A stretch of 64,000 nt of DNA, taken from assembly GCA_016490735.1 (NCBI GenBank), contig JAEMWC010000287.1, positions 634,501 to 698,500 of the forward strand, read 5' to 3'. How positions within the stretch are numbered: position 1 is the first letter of the stretch; every line of letters begins with the position of its first letter. Both the position numbers and the translations under genes were made by a program. This stretch comes from Pachyseris speciosa (lineage: Eukaryota > Cnidaria > Anthozoa > Scleractinia > Pachyseridae). Shown here piece after piece: positions 55,801-64,000 of this stretch. The notes beneath the pieces are model-generated. The model was given only the letters and a program-made list of their open reading frames with translations. It had not been told where the DNA came from and searched no databases.

Positions 55801-58800
55801 AGAAGAATATGAACAAAAAAAGTCATTTCTAAGCTAGGAAAAGGACTGAATTTCGTTATGATGGTTGAATTTTGGTTTTTCGACGATGATTTCCTTAAAA
55901 AACATGAAGGCAAAAAGGAGCATTTTTGTTGTTTCTCTTTGACGTTAAAAACAACCAGTTTCGTTCTTGTCCAAACTCAAAAGGCCATATTTGGTAAAAA
56001 TCGCTACGTTTCTTGCATTTATTGGATATCCAAATTTAAAGGGCATTCCATTTCGTGCTCACAACTAACAGTTAAGGCAATATTCGTGCAATTGAGAAAG
56101 TTACAATGTTTTGAAGCATGGGAGTTTTTACAGCCGGTTTTGGCCGGCACGGATGCCAATGGGTTAAACCAAAAAAGATATTTTGGGGTTAGGGGCACTT
56201 TCATCTTCTTTTCATCCAAAACTATCAAAAGTGAGAATTTAAGGAGACTATAAGCAACTGTATTTGGTTTATTCTGCCCACACAGGTAACCCACAACTCC
56301 ACATCAGCAGTCTCCATAAAGCAGCTAGCAAAGCATGCACAGGGGAACCATCTCTACAAAATGCTATGGAAACAGCTGTGCAATCACTCCGGTAAAATAG
56401 TAGTGTGTATTCTCAGTTCAGACAGGTGTATGGTAACGTTGTTTAACATCAATCATTTTGGTGTCAGCATACATATAATTTGAAGGCACAGAGTAAAAGA
56501 AATTTCTTTGTAATAATAAATTATATTCAGATTCTACCTTACAGCAGCAGCTAAAACAAATATAAATGCATGCTGCACCTGCCAAATTAATTTGAAGTAA
56601 AAATCAAATACTCAGAGTTAGTCAGAAAATTTTTTTTTTTAAGTTTTCTTTTTTTTTTTTAACAAGCCAAATTGCTTTCCTGTCTGTCAGCAATGTCTGT
56701 ACTGGCTGAAAAGTATCCACAGTTAATTAATATGTGGTTTTTATTGTTTGAAAGGCACATGCCTGGTCATGCCAGTCGGGAAATCCTCATTCTGTTTGGA
56801 AGTCTGACATCATGTGATCCTGGAGACATTCGTGAAACCATTCAGGTACACACCTGTATGTGCTGAAAGATGAAATTGAATCTTCAATCATTTGCTACTG
56901 TGGAACAAAGATTCCATGTTCAGGTTGACCCTGGAGATAGCAAAGTTTGCAACTGTATTTTACTTGTTTACATTTATTTATTTTATTCATGTATGCATAG
57001 AGCAACAGACACGTGCACTTGAAAATTCATTTTTTAATAAAAGTAATTCTTTCATTATCATTAATTTTTAGACTCTACAGCAACAAAATATTCGATGTTC
57101 TATCATTGGTTTGGCTGCTGAAGTACGAGTTTGTAGAACGGTTTGTTCAGAAACCCAAGGTGAGATGACCTTAGTTGTTAATACAGTGCAACCTCTCTTA
57201 AGCAGCCACCCTCAGGACTTGAAAACTGGCCGCTTAATAGAGGTTGGCCGTTAAATAGAGATACAATAAAAATTGGGTAGAAATGGCAGTCGACGTGAGT
57301 TTTTTGACAAAATTTGTAACAAAATTAATATGAAGTGCCCCATGCTGGCTCATTGCCAGTCAGTGTAAAGTTGTACTGTACTTCTAACACAGAGGACATG
57401 CTACTTAAAGCACAGTACAAGTGTTGTCTATGTGAAAGATTTGTGCGTGTATATAATTTGCAGCTTGTGACTTGTCATTACACTGATGGAGATTAAATTG
57501 CAGGACTTGTTGTTATCGGCTATCACCCATTCTTATTGCCTTCTTCCTGTCATCATTTCGCTTGAAAAGATAATTTGCTGGCCACTAAATAGAGGTAAAA
57601 AAGCAAATATAAATAATAACCTTGCAACAGCAAAAAGGTGGCGATGGCTGCTTATTGGAGGTGGCTGTTGAATAGAGGTATCGAATACGGCATTTTAGTG
57701 ACAAATAATTGGGGACTTTAGAAAGTGGCTGTTTAATGGGGCCGGGGATGTGGCCACTTAATAGGTGGCCACTTAATAGAGGTCGCACTGTATATAATTA
57801 TTCTGTGGATAAAATCCATTTTGATGTCAAAATCCACTTCAGTTTCACAGGTAAAACAATTAACAGAAGATTATTAGCAATGGCAGTTACAAGCTATTAA
57901 TAACACTATGTGGCCAGTGGATACTATCCTGCGAGCAGAGGCCCTCTTCCTAGATAAGTCATCATGACTAACCTAGGAAGATCAAAGGGCCTCTGCTCAC
58001 AGGGTAGTGGACACCAATGCCTGATGGGGACCAGCAGTAAGCTGTCAAAATGTAGTAGTCAACATCGGAGACTAAATCGTCAGACAAACAATAAAACAAA
58101 GCTATCATTTTAAACCACGGTAATCAACATCTTTCATGATAATTATTCTCCAGAAAATTCTCATGGCACTCCAGTGCAGAGAATTTACTTAGACCTGAAC
58201 ACTTAATTTTTATGCCTTTAATGGGTGATTTTCTCTGCTGCCATTACTGAGGTTGTGTGATTACAGCAAGATACTATAAGGAGGGATTAGAGGCATTGTA
58301 TTAGCAATCCATACATAAATTATTCTTACTAGCAATATCCTGACCAAGGGCAGGCCAAATAGGAGAATTCTTCATCATATTCATACATGTATTCGGTATT
58401 TCTCAAGGTGAGTGAAAACAGTTATGAGTGCCAGGACACTAAATACATTGGGGTTCTTTCATTAGGTAATTATGGAGTCATCTTAGATGAAAGACATTAC
58501 AGGGATCTGCTAATGCAACACGTTATCCCGCCAGTAGCAAAAGTAAGTACAAGGCTGAAACCTTGTTAAGCTGCCTTTTGCAATTTTTTTTGCAATTTTC
58601 ATTGCACTGCAAGTGAGAGGATTTTCTTGCGCATCTCTTGAGGTGTCGTGTCTTGAAGTCCAATCCATAAAGTAAAAAGCCCAAAGGAAGGTATCTTGCA
58701 AAGTTACCATATTTCCTCGAATAACAGCCGTCCCTCGATTCATCACCTCCCTCAAATAATCGCCCCCAACCCCTCTCACCATCTTTGAAACACTTAAAAA

Positions 58801-61493
58801 GCCCGTGTTCTTTTATTTGATGTGATTATTTTTTATTTAATGCGATAATAAAACAATATTTAGGGCATTACTTTCAGTCAGCAATATTTGAAATAATCGC
58901 CTTCCCTCAAATAAACGCCCCCTTTTGGGAAAATCAGGGGAAAAAAATACATTGTAAGAGTTTTCGATTGTTTGTGCTTGCCTGCAGCCCTAAAAATACC
59001 ACTGGTTTTCCTGATTTGGTTTCTTGTTGAAATCCAGTGTTTGTTCAGGGGCGTTTTTTGCACCTGTAGTCCCGAGTGCAAAGACTGAAGTTGGGCATGG
59101 CGGATGGAAGTGGTTGGAGGCTAGTGAGGCCTTTGGTGTAACCGTTTTTGCAACTTACAAAGTGATTTGAAACAAACTGTATGAAGCATGATAATTATCA
59201 TATGACCCTAACGGCCCCTCGCGCGCTTTCATTGTGAAACTATTGAGAAAATCCCCGTATGAGGGCTGTACGCCTTAGTGCGAGCAGGGCCGGAAAAAGC
59301 CGTACGGCCCTGGTAGGAACAGGTACGGGCCCGAGCGATACGAATTTAGAAGATTTCGTCGCGTCTAACCTTGTAAATTGATTTTACAACCAGAAAGCAA
59401 ATACAAACAACATATTACGTAGATCAATTTTTTGAGCAAATTTGTCTGTAAAAAGAAACTTCATCTTCTACTGACGTACTTATGAAGAGTCTAAAGAGGC
59501 CATATGATAAAACTGCTGAGTGTTCACTCTTTCTTTTTTGATTAAATTGTTCTTCGATGAAATGCTAAAGGAATTTTTCATCTGTATTCATTTTATTTCA
59601 GGCTGACACAGAAGCTGCTGTGATACGAATGGGTTAGTGCTGTCAGTTTAAAAATTTTCGTCAATATCTAGAAATGATCAAAGTTTAACTGGAAAATAAG
59701 AGGTGAGAATATACGTGAAGTATGGACAGAAGATTTTAGGTCTTCATCATTCCTTACCGAAAAAGAGGCACTGTCGTTTCATTAATTTTCCGTCTTGATA
59801 AGTGGTTTGTTGTTTGTAGGTTTTCCTCAGCATCTTTCAAGTGGACCGCCTTCCTTGTGCATGTGGTATGTAATGCCCTTTACCGCATTTGTTTGTTGGT
59901 TGTGATCACCCCGTTAAGTCAGTCGTGTCGAGTGCACGAGGTTATGTTTAATAGGCCTTACCCTCTCCTGGCGACCCCAATAGATCACACGGCGGAAATG
60001 GGCATGGTCTTTCGCAAAGAATAAACTTCCACACACCCTTGATTCGGCGAGAATGCTTTAAAGTTTTCGTCAACGCGCATTCTTATTTCTTTGCTGTTTA
60101 TCAGAAAAACCGACTTTTTTAAACTCACTCGAAATATTGTTTTAATGCATATGCTTGCTCATGCATGCATCATGGCATCCAGTCGTGCAGAAAGTGTCAT
60201 CACACTTTGCGTTTGTATTCTTCAAAAGCCACTTGGATGTCAGTGGAGGCGTAAAAGGGCTCAGTACATCAGGATACTTTTGCCCCCAGGTATGTTGATC
60301 TAGTTTCTTTACTCAGTAACTACAATTCAATGCACCAGAGGGGAATTAGCCTGCTTGCAGGCGGTAATTTGTGTTTTCAAGTGTGAGATCCGAAGCCCGG
60401 TAAAACCGGTCACCATGTTGGACTATATCGTGGAGGATCTGGGATGAGTGACAAAGCGAGAAGCGAAGGGGAGGAGTGTAGGGGGAGAGAAACCCCCTAC
60501 CCCCTCCCTCTCGTCTTGTCACTCTCCCAGATCCTCCACTACATCGTCGACTCTCGCGCTTGAAAACACAAATTACCGGCTGCGAGCAGGCTAGCTCTCG
60601 TGGGTAAAGAACTTAAGGCTTGTTTTCATTTGATCACAACCATCATTAAATTGTTGTGAAAGCAACTGATGCATGTCTTCTTCTTCGTCGTTGCACCATC
60701 AATTTTAAAAAAAGAAAAGAAAAGAAAAATAGCAGGAATATTACAGCTTCATTGTTGCTTAATGAATCGCGCACAGTGTTTGTCTCCGTTATGTTTCAGT
60801 GTAAAAGCAAGTACTGTGATCTACCAGTAGAATGTAAAGTTTGTGGTGAGTACTCGAATCCCTAAACTTCAAACTATACCTTTTCTCATAAACAAAATGC
60901 TGAATAAAACAATACCAAGAACCAGCAGATATATATGGAGTAATTTCGCAACAAAGACGCAGACGATAATTAGCGATGACAAGGGGAGCGAATATTTGTA
61001 AGTTGCAGTCCATGCAGTATGGGCCATCCTTAACTAAAGGCACTTGTGTTCAGCTCAAGAAAAACTGAAATTGAGAGCTATTTTAAAGAAAACTTAAACA
61101 TATTTTTGGATGACCTGTGACTCTGATACTTGAGTGTAGCTTTTAAAGGAGCACTGTCAACGGGATTTTTGCTGTTTTTGGTTCAATTCTGCCAAAATTA
61201 CTGCCTTTGACCTGTTATTGTGCAAAAATCAGCAAGATGAATTCCAATGAAATTTTAGCAGGGAGAGCTAACCATAATAATTTTTTGGTTGATTTTTCAA
61301 TGTATAGCTTGAAATTTTGAAAAAACTGCAAGTATTTTCAAATTTCGATCCATTTCTATCCTCGTCATCTTTGATGGAATACAGGAGTTTATAGTGTCAA
61401 TGCAGTATTTCAGTCTTTGGCAGCAAAACTAGACCATTATTTTAAGGTTTCCACTATTGCATTGTCAGTTTTAAGCTTTTTAAAGTGATGTAC

Positions 61494-61547
<54 letters not shown>

Positions 61548-64000
61548 CTTTATTTACCCTCAGCAGTACTTATAGCACAAAGGCTAGTGGGGCCGACCAA
61601 ATACAGAAACAAATAAACAAATAAACATGATAAGAATTCCAACTGGCCGGAGGCAAACCAGTCGACTATTTACAAGGATGACCGAGTAGTTGAACCAGGG
61701 ACTACCCAGAACAACTCCAGCTAGTGGCTAGAGCGGGATTTGAACCAGGTACAACCGCATTGAAATCCAGCACCCCAAACCACTCGGCCATCCTGCCTCC
61801 TTACAATACCGTGACAATGCCCCTTAAAAGCAATACTGCCAGTGACACATGACTCACACGCCAAGCGCTGCTCGTTGGCTTCATGTAATCTCTGACTTAA
61901 ATACCGAGAGCATACGTAGGGTCTTCCTTCTTTCCTTTAGTTGCAATGTTAGCCTCAGCTGATCTTTTTGCAGGTCTCACGTTGGTGTCAGCTCCTCATC
62001 TTGCACGCTCATACCAACATCTCTTTCCACTACCTCAGTTTACAGAAGCAGATCTGTCTGCCGTTGATGACTTAAGGTAGGATCAGATAGACAGTTTCAT
62101 CGTTTTGGTAGCTATGGGTCGGGGACAGTTGTTATGGTAAATCTAAAAGAACCTCTCTTGGCCAGCATCTGCTATTTATTATTCCCGGAAACAGCATTTA
62201 TGCATCCTCGGAGACCCAGGGGCAGAGAGTCGGGTTGGGACGAAGATTCAGGACGAGCAAAAGTTTACAAGACGGACAGGAGAGCCCCTGGGAACATTTC
62301 TTTATCGGACTAGTTCCAGAAGCCATTGAAATACAGTTTCCTGATTGGGCGGAAATTTTCTGGCAAGGAATTTTTTTCTGCCCAATCGGCGATCAGCTTA
62401 TATATTGCGCACCTTTCGCGACTTCTTATACCGATGGTCAAACGTCCAATTTGCTGTCAGCCATATTTCAATCGCTGTATCGACACTTCGAGGAAAGTTA
62501 TGGTGGAAAGGGGCCCACAAAACACAGATATCGACAAATTCAACTTCTACTCAAGCAAAAATCACTTGTAAGGAACTAGAAAAATCAAGATGAAGACGGA
62601 TCGCAGGTATCGTAAACTTCACACGAAGAATTGTTGACAACTCGTCCACAATTATTTTTGAGTGGCTTCAGCTTACTTGATCACATTAATTTGTGAAGTA
62701 TCCTTGTCACTCCAGCCACATCCCACAGGCTTCACGTTTTCACTGCTTGTTTTATGGATATGTGGGTACTTGAGCCTGAGCATTAGCTATGCCATGCTGA
62801 CGAGGCCTAACAAGGCCGAAACAGCTGTCCATGGCTGCTAATGCTTGGGCTCAATCTTTGATTTGGTAGATTTAAGGGGTAATGCCCGCTACCTTGTGGC
62901 CTTAGTGCCTTTTGAGTGGCTTCAGCTTACTTGATCACATTAATTTGTGAAGTATCCTTCACAATTGTTGTTGTTTGGTATGAGCTTTTGTTTTTCTCTG
63001 GTGTACTCACAGGCAGTGGGCCGGCTCCTGAAACTTTTCGGGGGATGGAATTTATGTTGCACAGGCCAGGCAAGTTTACCGATCGGGCGAGTGCAACGCA
63101 GCCGTTGAATTTTGTTTTGCTCACGAAATCGAACCATCCACTGTTTACAATCGACTCGAAGTCGCGTCTCAGCTCAGTCCAGCTCAATTTCGAGAGAGAC
63201 CTTGAAATGGCCTGAGAAAATCTAGTTTAAAATAATTTACACGTAGTCGTGGTTGTCTCTCCATCCACTTATATTATGACAATCATGAAAGACCAGATTA
63301 AAAAGAGTAGGGGACGTAGTTCCCGGTGTGGTGGTCTATTTCTCATCTGATGGTTAAATGCTCGGAGATATTAGCTGCACAAGCTACTCCAAAATCCGAG
63401 GGTAAATAAAGTAATGTATGTATGTAAGGTCATTGAGCTTGAAGGCTGCTTTTGTATGGAAAAGTATGGAGGCCGAAATCACAAACCAATTTATCAAATT
63501 AAAATCAGTTTCCCAATACTCTGACATTCTCTTGCATACAGATGCCATTTTGACATTGATGTGAGTTCAGATTATGCTTTTGAAACAGGTGATTACCTTG
63601 GCTATAGAGTAAGACTCGAATAGGAACTACTCTAGTGTTTTGGAGGGAAAGGAATGGAAAATGGCATGCATTATGTTAAGATGAAAACAGATTTTTACAA
63701 AAATCATCACTCTTATGAGCATATAGACACTTAATGTTTTCCTTACTATTGGTAGAGTTAGCATAATTTTTGAGACCTTTTTTGTGGCAGATGTTTTGCA
63801 TGGTAATTGGGGTACAGTATTGACCTGATACCTTTTGTAGCATTACAGAGCTTTCATAGCTCTTAAGAATTAGGCAGTGTGATATGGTATTTCTGAACAT
63901 CTTGTACAGTGCACTTACTATGATTAGCCTATTACGGGTGTTTCAGTGAATGATGGTGGTAAATTGACTTGTGTTTTGGGAAATTGTTTGTGTTTTTAGA
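48708..64000 (+). CDS. GTF2H2: general transcription factor IIH subunit 2 (p44/Ssl1), 3' end outside the window
   Basis: Fifteen exons join without a frame break into about 337 codons: 48708-48763, 50611-50688, 51861-51897, 53052-53138, 53332-53382, 53920-53974, 56286-56391, 56755-56845, 57072-57159, 58466-58542, 59602-59632, 59820-59865, 60229-60289, 60800-60845, 61974-62076. Vertebrate p44 has about 395 residues, so only the C-terminal zinc domain is missing. The protein sits in the TFIIH core, binds and stimulates the XPD helicase, and serves promoter opening and nucleotide-excision repair in the nucleus. Visible parts: [14 protein letters not shown] start, a von Willebrand A-like domain (about residues 55-235, [20 protein letters not shown] to [12 protein letters not shown]), GYFCPQC.....C zinc motif, and [15 protein letters not shown]. 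Every splice has GT-AG. Confidence 0.93.
49255..49335 (+). repeat. SINE tail, same family as 110-345
   Basis: GGGTTCGATTCCCGTACAAG, then GCCTGAATTTTTTTAGGC and CACAACTGCAATGATCATTC: box B and tail only. Confidence 0.55.
49530..49845 (+). repeat. tRNA-derived SINE (copy 3) with (ATT)n tail
   Basis: The tRNA-like head at about 49533-49608 has GTTGGCGCAGTGGTGAGAGC and GGGTTCGATTCCC. Then come a tRNA-unrelated body (CTCCGAGAGGTTTTTCTCCG) and an (ATT)n tail at 49800-49840. It lies in GTF2H2 intron 1. Confidence 0.8.
50135..50580. repeat. fold-back element with ~210-bp arms
   Basis: The left arm CTATAT.GTCTTCTGT..GGTATGTACATAAAGAGTA...TTGAGCCACGCCCATCAAAC is mirrored by the right arm ending CAATATAG. 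The centre pairs GTTTGATGTCACAAACTG with CAGTTTGTGACATCAAA. A non-autonomous element in GTF2H2 intron 1. Confidence 0.85.
50611..50688 (+). CDS. GTF2H2: GTF2H2 exon 2
   Basis: Encodes [20 protein letters not shown] and RTKRR; matches the EDESGSL..TIEDIL segment of animal p44. Confidence 0.9.
50984..51673. mobile_element. Mutator-like non-autonomous element with 9-bp target duplication
   Basis: Inverted ends TAGCCTGCGAGCAAGCTCTC and its complement, with GTCCAAGGG directly outside both (50975-50983 and 51674-51682). A 9-bp duplication is typical of Mutator-like elements. No transposase inside. Confidence 0.75.
51861..51897 (+). CDS. GTF2H2: GTF2H2 exon 3 (37 bases)
   Basis: Encodes [12 protein letters not shown], equivalent to the G-x-x-RLGM word before the A domain. 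Confidence 0.85.
52295..52715 (-). mobile_element. Penelope-like element 3' fragment
   Basis: On the - strand near 52710-52600 the frame resembles the GIY-YIG end of Penelope proteins ([13 protein letters not shown], a decayed [12 protein letters not shown]). A degenerate hammerhead-like stretch follows at 52345-52300 (CTGA...GGCGTTATGTTAACG, TTGAAATGTCGTCG). Lies in GTF2H2 intron 3. Confidence 0.55.
52707..52872 (+). repeat. right end of a piggyBac-type element
   Basis: Matches 54645-54823 closely and ends CAATGGGTTAA. The left end is missing; the piece abuts the Penelope fragment. Confidence 0.6.
53052..53138 (+). CDS. GTF2H2: GTF2H2 exon 4
   Basis: Encodes [20 protein letters not shown] and PSRLACSVK: first strand of the von Willebrand A-like fold with a partial metal-site motif. 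Confidence 0.92.
53332..53382 (+). CDS. GTF2H2: GTF2H2 exon 5
   Basis: Encodes [17 protein letters not shown], a highly conserved p44 segment. Confidence 0.92.
53920..53974 (+). CDS. GTF2H2: GTF2H2 exon 6
   Basis: Encodes [18 protein letters not shown] plus one base of a Gly codon. Confidence 0.92.
54192..54823. mobile_element. piggyBac-type non-autonomous element 1
   Basis: Starts TTAACCCTTTGGCTTC and ends GAGTCGAAGGGTTAA: TTAA target sites plus CCC-starting inverted ends, as in piggyBac. 632 bp, no transposase. GTF2H2 intron 6. Confidence 0.7.
54845..55170. repeat. fold-back element between the two piggyBac-type elements
   Basis: The arms (GCACCT..., CCAAATATTGACTTTTTATA, AAATCTAGCCA, GAGCTGGTAAGGGGCATG) are mirrored on the right. 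The core ATGCCCCTTACTAGCTC is shared with the fold-back at 50135-50580. Confidence 0.7.
55167..56167. mobile_element. piggyBac-type non-autonomous element 2
   Basis: Starts TTAACCCATTGACTACCGG and ends CCGGCACGGATGCCAATGGG followed by TTAA. 1001 bp, no transposase frame recognised. GTF2H2 intron 6. Confidence 0.7.
56286..56391 (+). CDS. GTF2H2: GTF2H2 exon 7
   Basis: Encodes [20 protein letters not shown] and [14 protein letters not shown]. Confidence 0.92.
56755..56845 (+). CDS. GTF2H2: GTF2H2 exon 8
   Basis: Encodes [20 protein letters not shown] and [10 protein letters not shown]; near-identical to vertebrate p44. Confidence 0.93.
57072..57159 (+). CDS. GTF2H2: GTF2H2 exon 9
   Basis: Encodes [20 protein letters not shown] and CRTVCSETQ. 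Confidence 0.93.
57182..57792. mobile_element. mariner-like fold-back element
   Basis: Ends TACAGTGCAACCTCTCTTAA and its inverse TTAATAGAGGTCGCACTGTA sit next to TA. The interior repeats GGCCACTTAATAGAGGT-type words several times. No transposase. GTF2H2 intron 9. Confidence 0.7.
57929..58008. repeat. short fold-back of the Mutator-like family
   Basis: CCTGCGAGCAGAGGCCCTCT pairs with its inverse AGGGCCTCTGCTCACAGG. AGTGGATAC and AGTGGACAC flank it, a possible 9-bp duplication with one change. Confidence 0.6.
58466..58542 (+). CDS. GTF2H2: GTF2H2 exon 10
   Basis: Encodes [20 protein letters not shown] and PPVAK, the end of the A domain. Confidence 0.92.
58705..58945. repeat. fold-back element with CCTCGAATAA ends
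   Basis: TACCATATTTCCTCGAATAA with CCCTCAAATAATCGCCCCC and further CCCTCAAATAAACGCCCCC words. A common type of short DNA-transposon derivative. Confidence 0.5.
59602..59632 (+). CDS. GTF2H2: GTF2H2 exon 11 (31 bases)
   Basis: Encodes [10 protein letters not shown] plus one base of Gly. Confidence 0.85.
59820..59865 (+). CDS. GTF2H2: GTF2H2 exon 12 (46 bases)
   Basis: Encodes [14 protein letters not shown] after a shared Gly codon (MGFPQH). Confidence 0.85.
60229..60289 (+). CDS. GTF2H2: GTF2H2 exon 13
   Basis: Encodes [26 protein letters not shown] is the start of the zinc-binding region. The acceptor CTTCAAAAG is weak, but phase and homology fix it. Confidence 0.85.
60350..60593. repeat. 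fold-back with TAGCCTGC ends
   Basis: TAGCCTGCTTGCAGGCGGTA...TTGTGTTTTCAAG is mirrored by CTTGAAAACACAAATTACCG...GAGCAGGCTA. Same terminal word as 50984-51673, but no clear target duplication. Confidence 0.6.
60800..60845 (+). CDS. GTF2H2: GTF2H2 exon 14
   Basis: Encodes [15 protein letters not shown] plus one base; supplies the cysteines that pair with GYFCPQ. Confidence 0.92.
61497..61803 (-). repeat. tRNA-derived SINE (copy 4), minus strand
   Basis: Read on the - strand: head GGCAGGATGGCCGAGTGGTT ... GGTTCAAATCCCGCTCTAGC (Leu/Ser-type tRNA look), body, then AATAAAGTTT and an (ATT)n tail. GTF2H2 intron 14. Confidence 0.8.
61974..62076 (+). CDS. GTF2H2: GTF2H2 exon 15 (last found)
   Basis: Encodes [20 protein letters not shown] and [13 protein letters not shown], ending phase 2. 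The C-terminal C4 zinc-finger exons expected next were not found before 64000. Confidence 0.92.
62656..62959 (+). mobile_element. retrozyme-like unit with 50-bp direct repeats (254-bp period)
   Basis: 62656-62705 and 62910-62959 are identical over 50 bases (TTTTGAGTGGCTTCAGCTTA ... GTGAAGTATCCTT). The 254-base period holds one complete hammerhead (62771-62854). Small hammerhead-bearing repeats in tandem with no protein are known as retrozymes. Lies downstream of GTF2H2 exon 15. Confidence 0.6.
62771..62854 (+). ncRNA. complete type I hammerhead ribozyme
   Basis: Outer stem: TGAGCCTGAGCATTAGC..CATG pairs with CATGGCTGCTAATGCTTGGG..CTCA over more than 20 positions. Core CTGACGA (62797-62803). 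Stem II GGCC-TAACAA-GGCC. GAAA (62818-62821). Short palindromic stem III CAGCTG, then cleavage triplet GTC (62826-62828). All conserved bases are present. Confidence 0.75.
63000..64000. other. GTF2H2 intron or downstream sequence, no exon identified
   Basis: No segment encodes the CYxCQ-type start of the C-terminal zinc finger. AT-rich. Confidence 0.4.

Noticed and set aside
63546..63600. Possible next GTF2H2 exon (CATACAG acceptor, then [11 protein letters not shown])
   Set aside because: The phase fits, but the peptide does not resemble the expected CYxCQ zinc-finger start and has only one Cys.

Overview
The window reads as nuclear DNA of an anthozoan cnidarian, most likely a stony coral. 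Two intron-rich host genes on the + strand have AT-rich introns with GT-AG borders, and one is an animal-type lipoxygenase of the kind common in corals. The rest is a dense mix of Penelope-like elements, a Ty3/gypsy element, PIF/Harbinger, an integrase-type DNA transposon, tRNA-derived SINEs, many fold-back elements and two large minisatellite arrays. There are no bacterial-style operons and no CRISPR. The lineage is inferred from gene and repeat types, not from a database match.

Layout. 1-9.43 kb: repeats. A SINE and short duplications are followed by a decayed Penelope-like element (about 2.64-9.43 kb) split by a 5.6-kb gypsy element with 151-bp LTRs (3236-8861). 11.7-40.95 kb: nine recognisable exons of a lipoxygenase gene. 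Its coding phase carries a TAG stop, a one-base frameshift, a lost iron-ligand histidine and one exon that cannot be found, so I call it a pseudogene. Its introns hold a gag-like insertion with a 15-bp target duplication, a minus-strand Penelope fragment with a hammerhead-like end, an apparently intact Harbinger transposon (20849-23975), 727-bp inverted repeats at 25.1 and 39.5 kb, a 4.2-kb integrase-type transposon (26743-30899) whose empty site is preserved in a neighbouring duplicate, and a cluster of copies of one tRNA-headed repeat (30.9-38.6 kb).

41.9-48.5 kb: two minisatellite arrays built on CTAG-containing words, in opposite orientation, around a 1.8-kb centre with a LINE 3' end and a hammerhead-like core. 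48.7 kb to the right edge: the host gene GTF2H2 (TFIIH p44/Ssl1). Fifteen exons join in one uninterrupted frame; the last zinc-binding exons lie beyond the window. Its introns carry SINEs, piggyBac-type, Mutator-like and mariner-like fold-back elements, a Penelope 3' end, and at 62.66-62.96 kb a small hammerhead-bearing unit with 50-bp direct repeats at a 254-bp period that looks like a retrozyme.

How it fits together: GTF2H2 should serve transcription initiation and nucleotide-excision repair. The lipoxygenase locus looks dead. Most of the remaining DNA is mobile elements and their derivatives, and the strongest unusual signals are self-cleaving RNA motifs and transposon ends.
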